Shown: in pieces, positions 33,967-45,130 of the stretch
Position numbering within the stretch: the stretch's first letter is position 1
How the letters are laid out: every line of letters starts with the position of its first letter
Source: Melitaea cinxia
Taxonomy: Eukaryota > Arthropoda > Insecta > Lepidoptera > Nymphalidae
Length of the DNA stretch: 64,000 nucleotides
Assembly (NCBI RefSeq): GCF_905220565.1
Contig: NC_059395.1
Location: 10,457,289 to 10,521,288, forward strand
Direction: 5' to 3'
The notes under the pieces: generated by a model
What the model was told of the DNA's origin: nothing
The model's input: the letters and a program-made list of their open reading frames with translations, nothing else
Databases searched by the model: none
Made by a program: the position numbers and the translations under genes

Positions 33967-36005
33967 TGTAAGGTTTTACTTTTTCGCGGAATCTCGTCTT
34001 TTTAATATATTTATTAATAGAATAATATTAACTTATTTATATGTTTTTCTTTTCTTTTTTAATAATTATGTAAGTTTATCATATCGTAGTTTTTATCTAT
34101 TTATAATTGATTTTTACTCCATTTGTGCACACCTTAAACGCTGCTACTGTATCGTGTCCAGTACCCAAAGGTTATCTGGAAGAAATCGCTATTTAGCGAT
34201 AAGATCGCCTTTGTACATCTTCTATTGTATCTTTCTTTATATATGTCTGTATTTCGGTGTACATTAAGAATAAATAAATAAATAATATTTTTGAGTAGGT
34301 ACCTATAGGTACCTACAATACGGTATGATTTTATAAGTTTATACAGTAGAGCCAAAACTAGTCTTAGAAAGAGTAGGTAGGTGTATGAATAAAAACAAAA
34401 TTATTATTTTGTACCTTTCAGAACTTTTTCATGTCGATTATTATTCCTTTTTTAATACTCATAAAGACAATTTTTATTTTATGTGGTGAACACAACATAC
34501 ACAGTTTTGTTGATTTATTTTTTTGAGCATCAGTAAATACTTCTTGAGGTATTGCGAAAGGGAATTGCAAATAATTGCAAAGTAACCAATTGATAAATAA
34601 TATCTCTAGATAACTATATGTCTAGCGTGAATACCTACTGATTCTATGATTTCCACTTATTAATAATTATGTATGTGAAATTTAATAGGCCTGTAAAAAG
34701 TTTACAAAAAAGTCTTACAAAAAAGTTTTATAGAAAATAAAAAATGCAAAAAAAATATCTACAAAAATGCTCTCAGTACTTTTGCTCTAAGTTGCAGTTT
34801 CCAAGATATCAGCCAAAAATTTTTTTTCAAGATGGCCCTTGAAGCTCCACCTGAATCTGTCAGCATTTTGTGATTTTATACCTAATCGGTAAGTGATCCT
34901 AAATTTTATAAATAAAACAAGTTAGATCGAAGTCAAATTCTATTTTAATGGCTTAAAATAAAATGGTAAGTACATAAAGTGTTTTTACGATAAATGTTAT
35001 ACGATTGTCGATTTCTACGATAATAATTTTTTATTACTAGTCAAAATTATAAAGTTCAAAATGGAACTTAGAAACTAAACCCTAATTAAATAAAAAGGAC
35101 ATTAAACGATTAAATTTTGAAATGTTCGTGTTTTATTCATGAAGTTTTGACATTTTGTTTCATCAAGTTGGAATATCAAAAATAAGAAATATTTGGAATA
35201 TATTATTAAATATAAATAAATTATTAATAAATATATTATAAAAATGCATACTATAGTGTCCAGTAGGAGTAAAGTAGTTACAGAGTAGTAAAGGGTACAC
35301 TCCCTATGGAAAAAATGTCATAAACCTCATAAAATATGGACAAATTCAGGTCAAATTTTCATACCGAATATATGACCCATGGGTCGGCGTAAGGTGTACC
35401 TATATGAGCTAACGTTCAGGCGTTAGGCACAGCAGAAAAATTCGTGCTCAAAATGTGCGGCAGTCCGACTGTGGAAGCATATCTACATTAGAGAAGATCA
35501 GAGCCAAACAACAAATAAGTTATTAATAACTTTTTTGGCCTTAAAAACCCTCGGACAAGAATCGATAGACTAGATAGAAAATTCTTTGTTACGAAATAAG
35601 AAACTCCCGAAAAATATTCATAGATAAAGTATTGAATTATTCTTATATTCATCTATTTACAAGTAACACAGCATTTTCTGAATCACTATAGTTGCGCTCG
35701 TTAATAAATTGCTTAATTGTAATCCTACCTACACGTTCAAATTTAATTACAAACGTTAAAATCGGGTCAACTCAGCCACTCCACGGTATGACGCTACATT
35801 ATAATGAGCTGGAATATGGATAGTCTTAAGCCCGTCGTCCGTCGACGAGGATCCATTTGACCTACATTCAGATTTTTCATGTAATAAAAGCTATTTTTTG
35901 TTTCATATAACGAATGAAAGAATTTTATATAAAAATAGCTTTGTTTCTTTTAATTAATACTTTACATGATCATAATCACTATATCAATGAACATTTTATT
36001 TAATA
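33967..36005. other. gene-free stretch
   Basis: AT-rich. The patch at 35270-35560 is somewhat less AT-rich but has no open exon with splice sites; no gene seen. Confidence 0.5.
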
Positions 36006-36180
36006 CTAGCTGTGCCCGCGACTTCGTCCACTTGGAATTAAAAAAAAAAAAAACTAAAATCAAAGTTGCCTAAGTTACTCCTTATTAATCAGCTATCTGC
36101 CAGTGAAAGTCCCGTTAAAATCGGTCCCGTCGTTTCAGAGATTAACCCGAACAGACTGGCAGACAGACAGTAAAAAATTG
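36006..36180 (-). mobile_element. non-autonomous Helitron, truncated
   Basis: CTAG at 36006-36009 is followed by CTGTGCCCGCGACTTCGTCC (reverse of the terminal hairpin) and the GATTTTAACGGGACTTTCAC block. It is truncated at its 5' side near the GT/AT-rich stretch. Confidence 0.6.
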
Positions 36181-36354
36181 TAATATGTATATGTATGTGT
36201 GTGTATATATAAATTGCATGCAGTATATTTTAAGCATATTTATACTACAATACATTATTACTACATTATTTCATACTACAATTCTAACGAATTCAACGAA
36301 CTATTTTGTTCGACGCGACGCGCGCCCCACGCGACATTGTCGCGGGCAACAGTT

Positions 36355-36561
36355 AGTGTATTATAAAACAAAGTCCCCCAAAAGTGTATGTGAGCGTTTC
36401 CTTCAAAATGTACTGATCGGATTTTCATGCGGTTTCACTAATGTAGAGAGGGCTTCAGGAGGAAGGTTTAAGGAACGGCAAAGCCGATTTTGATGAGAGT
36501 TTCACTGGAAGTTTGCCGGGAAAACTTTGTGACATACTGACTTCAACGCGGGCACAGCTAG
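36355..36561 (+). mobile_element. non-autonomous Helitron, uninterrupted relative of 20160-21374
   Basis: Contains TATTATAAAACAAAGTCCCC and CCCAAAAGTGTATGTGAGCG without an insertion, and ends GCGGGCACAGCTAG (36558-36561). It serves as an empty-site reference for the RTE insertion at 20184. Confidence 0.65.
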
Positions 36562-36584
36562 TATATATATACATATACGGTCGG

Positions 36585-36612
<28 letters not shown>

Positions 36613-36615
<3 letters not shown>

Positions 36616-37396
36616 GGTTACAGGAAAAGTCGACCTAGATCCGTTAAGGGCGTGTAGTACACACCATTTCTGAATGATTTCACTATGGAACCTCCCATCC
36701 TAAACTTAACCGTTTTCGAGATATTCGAGTTTCAATTTTTTTTATGAAAATGCTCAATTTTTCGGCTATTGAATTGAATATTTTGAATTTTTTTGACTCT
36801 TATGATTATTTTTTTTGGTTTTTTACATGAAGAATGAGATGCTTAATGACCTCAATGACTAAAATTGCACGTAAGTTAACTAAATAGGTCGTTGTAGACG
36901 ATCGAAACTTAAGAAAATAAGTACAAATTATAAAAAAATATTTTTCTTTTCTGGATATCTCAAAAAATTATTATGGCACTTGCTCTGATAGCTGATAAAA
37001 TGTAGATGTTCTTAAGCACATCTGCAGAGCAAGTGCCATAATAATTTTTTGAGATATCCAGAAAAGAAAAATATTTTTTTATAATTTGTACTTATTTTCT
37101 TAAGTTTCGATCGTCTACAACGACCTATTTAGTAAACTTACGTGCAATTTTAGTCATTGAGGTCATTAAGCATCTCATTCTTCATGTAAAAAACCAAAAA
37201 AATAATCATAATAGTCAAAAAAATTCAAAATATTCAATTCAATAGCCGAAAAATTGGGCATTTTCATAAAAAAAATTAAAACGAATATCTCGAAAACGGT
37301 TAAGTTTAGGATGGGGGGTTCCATAGTGAAATCATTCAGAAATGGTGTGTACTATACGCCCTTAACGGATCTAGGTCGACTTTTCCTGTAACCCTG
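36613..37396. mobile_element. 784-bp near-perfect hairpin element in (TA)n
   Basis: Two arms (36613-36987 and 37025-37396) are reverse complements over about 372-375 bases with only a few differences by eye, separated by a 37-base loop. The outer ends read CAGGGTTACAGG ... CCTGTAACCCTG and are flanked by TA within a long TA microsatellite, as expected of a TA-targeting (Tc1/mariner-type) fold-back MITE. There is no transposase. A transcript crossing it would form a long double-stranded hairpin. Confidence 0.85.
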
Positions 37397-37479
<83 letters not shown>

Positions 37480-37520
37480 GGTCTAATTGAGTAACCGCCT
37501 CCTTTTTTGAAGTCGGTTAA
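37397..37520 (-). repeat. (TA)n and left end of an AACCGACTTC-family repeat
   Basis: About 80 bases of TA repeat run into GGTCTAATTGAGTAACCGCC and TTTTTTGAAGTCGGTT, the reversed left end of the family. The TA tract at 36570-36612 is probably the other part of the same tract, split by the hairpin insertion. Confidence 0.65.
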
Positions 37521-37910
37521 AAAATGAAAGAAATGTTTACAAGTTTTTTATTATTTAATGAAACCTATGCCACATCAAATAGCTACAAAAATACTAACAG
37601 GAAACCTGATTACAAACACCAAGATTTTTTAAAAATGTTTTTAACTTAAATAATATACGGAACTAACTGTATGTTTATTAATTATAAATGTTGTATAAAA
37701 TGAACTATGTAAGTTTGTCATATATTAAAATTGTTTTCAGTCAATAACTTATATTCAAGTGCTTACATCTTATGAATAAAGAATTCTAAAATCTTAAGTA
37801 TGTAAAAACTTTGATGTGCATTTTAAAAAAGTATATGAATGCCAATCATTTGTTTTCAAATTAAATTAAATTTGATTTAGTTCTGCCAGTTTAATATTGC
37901 ATACATATTA
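37521..37910. other. AT-rich gene-free stretch
   Basis: Nothing supportable seen. Confidence 0.5.
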
Positions 37911-38241
37911 GCTGTGTGGTTACGACAGCGAAGAATATAGCCACCCCCTCTGTTCCCGTGGGCGTCGTAAGAGGTGACTAAGGGATAACACAGTTTCACT
38001 ACCACCTTGAAACTTAAAAAGCCGACCGATGGCGGTATAACCATCCAACTGCTGTCTTTGAAATACACAGGCCGAAGATAGGCAGCAGTGTCTTCAGTGT
38101 GACAAAGCCCGCCCTATGGTACCAACCCGCGCGTGATGATTATGGGCAACACACGAATTCACGCCATTTTTGGTGCAAGCTTGTGGAGGCTTATGTCCAG
38201 CGGTGGACTGCGATAGGCCGAAGTGATGATGATGATGATGA
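37911..38241 (+). mobile_element. RTE-tailed SINE, near full length
   Basis: Begins GCTGTGTGGTTACGACAG. Body blocks GAGGTGACTAAGGGATAA and GAAGATAGGCAGCAGTG follow. It ends GTCCAGCGGTGGACTGCGATAGGC then (GAT)n at 38226-38240. Confidence 0.75.
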
Positions 38242-39435
38242 CGAGTTTAATATTAAATCAAATATTATAGATACTTAATTATATGTTGTTTAGGCACAAA
38301 AATATATAAATTTCTTATAAAATATGCTAAATAGTTTTTATTACTAAGTGTATTTTTATTAAAGACAATTCGTAAAAATTTATATTAAAGATCAATATGT
38401 TTAATTATTAATGTTTATTCAACATTTTCCTTTATATTTACTTGGTGAGCAAATTTTTACAGCTAATTAATTTTTTTATTGGTGGGCTAAAATGCAAAAA
38501 GAGATATGAAATATTTTCTTTTAATCCAAAGCTAATTTATTGTAAACCTTTTATCAAAAGAAATAATCATTCTGCATAACAACAATAAAAAATTGTCATA
38601 ATTGACTACTAGTCACTTTACTTTATAATATAAAAAGACAAGTCAAAATTTTTATAATGTTACTGTTGTATTTTTTTTTTATTAAAAAAAATTAACAATT
38701 ATTTGTTCTGAAGCTTACTTGTCTGCTTTATATTAAAAAGACACTTTACTTGTCCTTAAAACTATGAAATATAAATTGTGCAGCCTTATACTAATATTAT
38801 TGTACTAAACATTGAACAATCAATAAAAATCACTTTTTTTCCAATTGTTTACAAAAGACAATGTGACATAATGCCTCAATACTATCATATCAACTTAATA
38901 TAAAAAAATATATATTATATTTAATTATTATTTCAAATAATTCAAGATTAGTCATTTTTACGTGAATAAAAATTATAATTGAAATATAACGTAAATCTTA
39001 TTTAAAGAATTATTAGTAATGGAAGAATCTAGATCAACAGTGCAGACTATTAGCCTAGTTCAGATCGTAACAAAGTAAATGAGGACAATATGTCTAACAA
39101 ACAAATATTATCATGCTTTAGCATATTTAAACACAATTATCTGAAAGAAATCTAGATAAAGTACTATATAGGTGTATTGTTTAACAATTTATAAGGTATA
39201 GAGGACTAAAGTTAGTGGAATGTCAGGTTGTCGAAAATAAATAATTATTGCAGTGGACAAAAGATATGTTGACTTTATGTTTAATCTAGGATTAATCATC
39301 CACTGAGTCAGTCTTTTGATATTGTTTAGTCAGTGAACACACGATTATGACATTTTAAAATGCAGTTATTTTACTGCTATGTCACATTTTAGTAGATGCT
39401 TCCAGGGAGCGCAACAATGGTGCGCGAGCCATATA
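38242..39435. other. region downstream of M6, likely 3' UTR in part
   Basis: AT-rich with no other gene. On the minus strand it follows the M6 stop and probably includes the 3' UTR; the polyadenylation site cannot be fixed. No obvious poly(A) tract marks a retrocopy end. Confidence 0.45.
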
Positions 39436-40185
39436 CTAGAATCTGTCCTTAGATGCGTGTAGGTCCGGGTTGGTGAGATACTGAAGTTCTTGTAATTCCT
39501 GGAATTTTCCATGGTCTCGAATATGAGCATAATTAGCCGATAAGCACATCAAGTAATGGACTAAACTCAATATGACTAGCAAACACGATACCATCGCTAA
39601 GATAAACATGAACTCTGCTTTTTCAACGTAATCCTTACAAAATACTTTTATTTTGTGCGCTTCGCAAATTTTCATGTCTTCCTGTTTAACAGAAGATGGA
39701 AACATGAAGTCAAATTGGGTAAAATCGATGCATGTCGATAAGTCGATATTTTTCGGTTTCGAACACAGTTTCCAAAATATTGTAAATAGGAATGTTGTTA
39801 TGACTAAAAAGCCCAAGAGAATCAGCCATATGAAGGTTAAAATATACGTTATAATCATAAAGACTGCGCAAGATATCCTTCCGCCGACTCGAGCTCTCCA
39901 TGCTCTGTACACCTTTTGTCTTGTAGCACCTGTTGTAAGACATCCCAAACATAACAACATGAAACCTAGTGCTGCCATACAAGCGCTTCCTACGATGAAT
40001 ATCATTTGAAGTGCTTCTATGAATATTAAACGAAAGTGAAAAACTTCGTCAAACATCAATATTGAGAGCGCTGATCCACGGTACATGGTACCACAAAATA
40101 CCCCCACGCCCAAACAGCACATTATCGTTGCTATAAGAGTGGCATGAGGAACCCTCGTAAGACATGCTTGACACGCATCACCCAT
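39436..40185 (-). CDS. M6: M6 / proteolipid-family membrane protein
   Basis: A 249-residue four-pass membrane protein of the PLP/DM20/M6 family, which sits in the plasma membrane of neurons and epithelia. In Drosophila, M6 is known for septate tricellular-junction roles. The start is the ATG at 40183-40185 in good context, giving M-G-D-A-C-Q-A-C-L, with the Cys-rich N-terminus typical of palmoylated family members. Membrane spans are about residues 14-36, 54-82, 103-138 and 191-216. The large loop between spans 3 and 4 holds four Cys (141, 152, 174, 183), as expected for the two disulfides. The C-terminal tail (H-I-R-D-H-G-K-F-Q-E-L-Q-E-L) is strongly conserved in insect M6. Length is normal. 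It is unusual that the whole coding region is one exon; family members usually have introns. It is divergent from Membrin. Confidence 0.93.
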   Translation of the reverse strand: MGDACQACLTRVPHATLIATIMCCLGVGVFCGTMYRGSALSILMFDEVFHFRLIFIEALQMIFIVGSACMAALGFMLLCLGCLTTGATRQKVYRAWRARVGGRISCAVFMIITYILTFIWLILLGFLVITTFLFTIFWKLCSKPKNIDLSTCIDFTQFDFMFPSSVKQEDMKICEAHKIKVFCKDYVEKAEFMFILAMVSCLLVILSLVHYLMCLSANYAHIRDHGKFQELQELQYLTNPDLHASKDRF

Positions 40186-41147
40186 CGTTGATACCACTTT
40201 TTTACTCTTTTTCACTTTCACTTCATAGATAATTACTATATTTTAAAACACCGTAAAACGTATTTTCAATATAATACCTTTCGAATGAGTCAAATGTTGT
40301 GAAACTTGAAAGTTGAAAGACAAAGTGCCACAAATACACAGATAAGAAAATCTCAACAATAATAAAATATATCTATGATAATATATGTTTCTAAGTATCA
40401 TGTTCAGCTATTTTTATTGTCACACTGTAATTTATTATACAATGTGTATATTTATATTATTTAAAGTTTTTATAATGACTCTTTGTAAAAAAGAATTTAC
40501 AATATTTTATTGATATATTTTGGTACAAGTATTTTAAGTGACGTTACGATTATGCTGTTAATAATCTGTGGTAGTATCTTTATCTCTATAATATCTATTT
40601 GTATTAAGGCTGGTTGTCATAGGCTGGTTGTACTTAATAGAGTCTTGAATAATATTTTAGTTGCATGTAGCATGTAAAACGATTTGTCTTTGATTTTTAA
40701 CATAAGAAAACAAGTCGCATGAGTCGAAAAATCATAAAACATGTTTTAAAGTTATACTTTATGTATTAAACTTAATTTAAGTATTTGTCTATAAAAATTA
40801 AAATTTGATAGTATTTTTTCTATCTCTCAAGTATTCTGATTATTTTAATAAGTACCTCTGTCTTTCAATCTTTTTTAGCTAACTACATATTTTAGATTTT
40901 TAGCTCGCTTACGACGCTTACGTGACATTTAATAATTGCCAAAAATGTTGTGTAACCAAGCTTTATTGCAACTGCCACGTTAAAATGACACATACACACT
41001 ATCATTTATGATTATGACAGATTGATTGATAAACATTAAAGTAATCAATTGAAATATTTTCCATCTATTATTGCTTAGTTAATATTAAAGTGGTATGTAA
41101 ATAATTTATCAGTGGTATGGTTACAAAGTTTACAACGTATTCAAAAA
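40186..41147. promoter_or_regulatory. divergent intergenic region between M6 and Membrin
   Basis: 962 bp of AT-rich DNA separate the two start codons, which point away from each other. It must hold at least the Membrin promoter and, if M6 has no upstream exon, the M6 promoter too. No core promoter element is clear enough to place. Confidence 0.5.
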
Positions 41148-41278
41148 ATGGAGACCTTATACCTTCAAACAACTCAATTAATACAAGAAACTACGGATTT
41201 GTTTCACAAATTAGACAACGAACCAGATGGGGAAAAAATTGAAATTGCTATCCAGTCAAAAATTAATGCAATTAGTGC
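41148..41278 (+). CDS. Membrin: Membrin (GOSR2) exon 1
   Basis: First coding exon of Membrin, the Qb-SNARE of ER-Golgi and intra-Golgi fusion that works with syntaxin 5. The ATG at 41148-41150 follows AAAA and opens M-E-T-L-Y-L-Q-T, close to the M-(D/E)-x-L-(Y/F)-x-Q-T start known in animals. The exon encodes the first helix of the regulatory N-terminal domain and ends in the donor GTAAGT with two bases of an Ala codon. The whole coding sequence (131+106+181+209 bp) gives 208 residues, against 212 for the human protein. All splice phases agree, and no frameshift or early stop is seen. Confidence 0.93.
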
Positions 41279-41409
41279 GTAAGTTTCGATTTTTTAAATA
41301 TTTTACCATATAGATAAAATAAATGTAATATTAAATCTATAAATTTTATTTTATATGTTTTATAAAGATATATTAATTCAATAACTTTATTTATCGTTTA
41401 ACATTTCAG

Positions 41410-41515
41410 AAACTGTGAGAAATTGGACGTAATGGTCTTTAAAACTCCTATAAATCAGAGGCCAATGGCTAAAATGAGAGTGGATCAATTGAAATATGAC
41501 AATAGACACATACAG
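41410..41515 (+). CDS. Membrin: Membrin exon 2
   Basis: Bounded by ACATTTCAG and GTAAAA. Encodes residues 44-79 with the conserved M-R-V-D-Q-L-K-Y-D block (human R-L-R-V-D-Q-L-K-Y-D). It ends in phase 0 after Gln. Intron 1 is only 131 bp. Confidence 0.93.
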
Positions 41516-43966
41516 GTAAAATTTTATTTAAAAACTAATATTTTTTGTAATAAATATAATCAACCGTGCTACTTTGGCACAACTGAAAGCCATTAAACCA
41601 ATCAATCAATAAATATAATTAAAAAGAAAAATGAATTCCTTATTTGCATTTATATGTAAAATAATAAAGGAACTTCGTTCTAATAAAAATACACTATAAA
41701 ATATTTGCATTAAGGTCATGAAACCTATTTTAGGATCTATTGCACTTTTCAAAAGACACTTTATTTAAATAGGTTGTATATAAACATATATATGTGTATT
41801 TTATATAAAAAAAATGTTACATGAGTGCTTCTACATTCAATCATGGTGATATTTACTTACTTCATATTAATCAATGATACGTATAAAGTACTATTTCTAT
41901 AATTGTTATAATCTTTTTAATAATAAGATAAACTGTAAGTTGTAAGTCAATAGCAACATGACAGATATGTACATTTTAATATCGCTGCAAATATTATAAA
42001 CAATTGTGATTTTGTTTTTCATTTTCCTTGACTATGTTTTTAAATGTCTCTATTAGGTTATTACATATATACATACATATAATCACACCTCTTTCCCGTA
42101 GGGGTAGGCAGAGACCACTTCTTTCCACTTGCTACGATCCTTACATGCTTCTTTCACTTCGTTCACTTTCATTATTCCCTTCATACATGCTCTTCAGTTT
42201 AGGGTACTCTCGACCTGGCCTTTTTTCAAGATGTCCCTTATTTGGTCTCGGAACGTCCACCTAGGTCTAGCCCTTCCAACCCTTCCATCCACACTCGCCT
42301 TATACACTTTTTTGTCAATCTATTCTTCACTATAGCATACCTTTCTCAATTTTTGTCACTACATCTTCTTTCAGACCACAAAGTTTTCTTATCTCACTAT
42401 TTCTTATCCTGTCACTCAGTTTAACTACTATCATAATTCTTAACGCTCTCCTCTCAACTGCATGTATTCTGCTTTCATGTTTCTTTTGCCATACCCCACT
42501 TTCAATTGATTCAACATGAGTGTCAGAACCAACACCCCCTCATACACAGCCAAACGAGCCTTGTTAGTCACCCTCCGACTGCTCATAAAGGAGTGCAAAG
42601 CTCCATTCACCCTGTTTCGTGCATTCACTCTTCTTTCAATATCACTCCCACACTTTCCATCTCATGTAACATTTGAACCCAGATACACAAACTCATTTAC
42701 CTGTTCAATTTGTTCATCTGCAATCACGATATTGCAGCCTGTCACTGCCTCATCTCTTTCAAACACCATCACTTTCGTCTTCTTTACGTTCATCTATATT
42801 CCCTTTCTTACAAAAGCTCCACTCATATCAGTTACCATCTCCTGCAACTCCTCGGGCGAAGACGCAAGTAATTTTGATCATCAGCATAGAGAAGACATTT
42901 GACAAGTAACTCATTCATTCTCAACCCATTTTCATTCTCTTTTAAATTTGTCAAACAATTGTCCATGAATAGATTAAACAGCCACGGTGACACTACACAT
43001 CCCTGTCTAACACCTTTTTCGATATTAAACCATTCAGTGTATGCCCCATTTATCCTCACACAAGCACTAGAATCCCTATAAAAAGATTGCAATGCTTGTA
43101 TGAGGTCTCTGCTCACACCATTCACGGACAATGCTGACCACAATTCATTCCTCATCACTCTATCATAAGCCTTTTCTAAATCCACAAACGCGCAATAGAC
43201 TTTTTTGTTTTTGGCCAAACACTTTTTGGCTATGCACCGCAAAGAAAAGACCTGATCCGTACATCCCATTCCCTTTCTAAATCCCGCTTGTGCATCCCAT
43301 ACTTTATCGTCTGTTTCATTCACAACCCTCTCAATCAACACTTTTGCATACAATTTACCGACAACGCTGAGGAGGCTTATACCGCGGTAATTCCTGCAGT
43401 CCTGCTGTGACACTTTTCCCTTGTACAATGGGACGATTACGGCTCTGCACCAGTCTTCCAGTACTAGCCCATTTCGCCAGCACAAATTGAAAAGGCGGTA
43501 CAGCTGGCCCGCCACTATGCCATGTCCAGCCTTTCAGCATTTCGACGCTAAACTTGTCATACTCTGCAGCCTTACCTAATCTCATACTTTTCAACGCTTT
43601 CACTATTTCATCCATGCTTATCTCACTTTCACCCTTTATATTCTCTTCCATGGAAGGTGCCGTATGTTCTACCTGCACTTCCTCTCTTTCGAACAAACTT
43701 AGGTTATTATTTAAAATTAAACAATAAATATTGTACTAAAACTTTATACCTTTATGAGATAAATATTCTACTAAACTTATCGAAAATATTTTTATGTATT
43801 TATATTGATTTATCAAGAAAAATGATCTTACAATTTAAATTGTTTTTGTTCAAAATATTATCATACACAAGATAATTATACGTTTAACTAAAGGTAATTA
43901 CAACATGCAAAATTATTAATGCATATTATTTATATGTGGTTTGAGGTTATTTTTATTTATTTACAG
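41516..43966. other. Membrin intron 2 (2451 bp) with a LINE insertion
   Basis: Starts GTAAAA and ends TTTACAG. Most of it (42058-43697) is the minus-strand LINE described separately; the rest is AT-rich with no other feature. Confidence 0.85.
42058..43697 (-). pseudogene. non-LTR retrotransposon reverse transcriptase, 5' truncated and frameshifted
   Basis: Minus-strand LINE copy in Membrin intron 2. The main frame (43515-42832) carries reverse transcriptase motifs in order: N-Y-R-G-I-S-L-L-S, then F-V-D-L-E-K-A-Y-D-R-V (motif A), then G-V-R-Q-G-C-V-V-S-P-W-L-F-N (motif B), then L-L-Y-A-D-D (motif C, catalytic Asp pair intact). The N-terminal part lies in another frame (43696-43520), and the thumb/C-terminal part in further frames (for example 42628-42440). 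At least two frameshifts have therefore killed it. The endonuclease domain is absent. The left end has CTACGGGAAAGAGGTG on the minus strand, then ATGT-type short repeats, consistent with the LINE 3' end. The exact clade is not certain. Confidence 0.85.
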
Positions 43967-44147
43967 GCGTCACTAAACAATGCTCAGAACAAGAGACGCA
44001 GACGTGAGCAAGAGAAGGCAGAGCGAGAACAGTTATTGAGCAGAAGGTTTGGTCACGACCACACAGCTATCACTGTGGACTACTTGGCTCAGGAACAGAA
44101 CTCCTTGCATAATTCACATAGGAATGTTGACGAAATGTTGCATACAG
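43967..44147 (+). CDS. Membrin: Membrin exon 3
   Basis: Bounded by TTTACAG and the donor GTTTGA. Encodes a very basic coiled stretch (K-R-R-R-R-E-Q-E-K-A-E-R-E-Q-L-L-S-R-R-F), matching human R-E-E-L-L-S-R-x-F, and the linker to the SNARE motif ending in H-R-N-V-D-E-M-L-H. It leaves one base (G) of the Gly codon completed by exon 4. Confidence 0.93.
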
Positions 44148-45130
44148 GTTTGAATTTCATACATTTCCATTTCTTAGTAAGTTTTTTTATTCAGTGTACA
44201 CTGATACACTCTGTGCCTATAATAAGCAACTTTAATGTCTATATGTAAACAATAACTAAGTGATATACAAACTATTAGTATTATTTTGGAGCAGGAGTCA
44301 GACCTATGATTCTGGACAGTAAAACACATGTATTTTGATGAATTTGTCTTTTCACATTCACTACTAAATATTCAAAACCATTTAGATGTGTTTGATATTA
44401 ATAGCCAATACATGTAAGAGATGAAATAAAGTTCAGTTATTATATTAGTGATTATGCTAAATATAACAAACAATATCACGTAAGGTTATATACTTTTCTT
44501 TCACTTTGGGACATAGAATATAAATAATAGATTGAAAAAAAAATTTAAAAAGCAACTTCGAATTCTATGTTGAGAAATATGTAAAGCAATGATGCCAGTT
44601 TTTAATGGATTGCTTTAAATGAATAACAGGTGCTATAGAGAAACGATGTTCATATTCTTATCTTGTTGTGCAATTTATTTCCGTGCCTCCTGTGATAAGT
44701 GATCATCATCTCCCTGCCCTTGATAAGTGATACAAGTCTAAAATCATCATTTTACAGGAGAGCAAAAACAAATTTTCAAAAATTTATTAATTTTTTTTTT
44801 AATTTATTTTACTTTAAAATTAGCTTAGGTACAAAAAAATTTTTTGAGTTATATTTTTTTTAATGCCCACTTTAAAATCACAAAAGGCTATAACTGAACT
44901 TATATCACTTATCACAGTAAGCACAAATATTGATTTTGTTTTGAATTGCTATTTATATGATATTCCTAGAATATAAAATTTATTTTAATTTCTTTAAGTA
45001 TAATGAAATAATTGTTTTGTAATTAATAGAAATTTTTTCAAAGTCTAATCATCCTTGTATGTGAAAGAGAGAGAGAGAGAGAAATGTAAGCGATTCAACC
45101 ATTACTAGAAATTGCTAAAAATAATTTTAA

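Noticed and set aside
39653..40009. 118-codon plus-strand frame
   Set aside because: Shadow of the M6 gene on the opposite strand.
42028..42909. Several plus-strand frames
   Set aside because: Antisense of the intron LINE.
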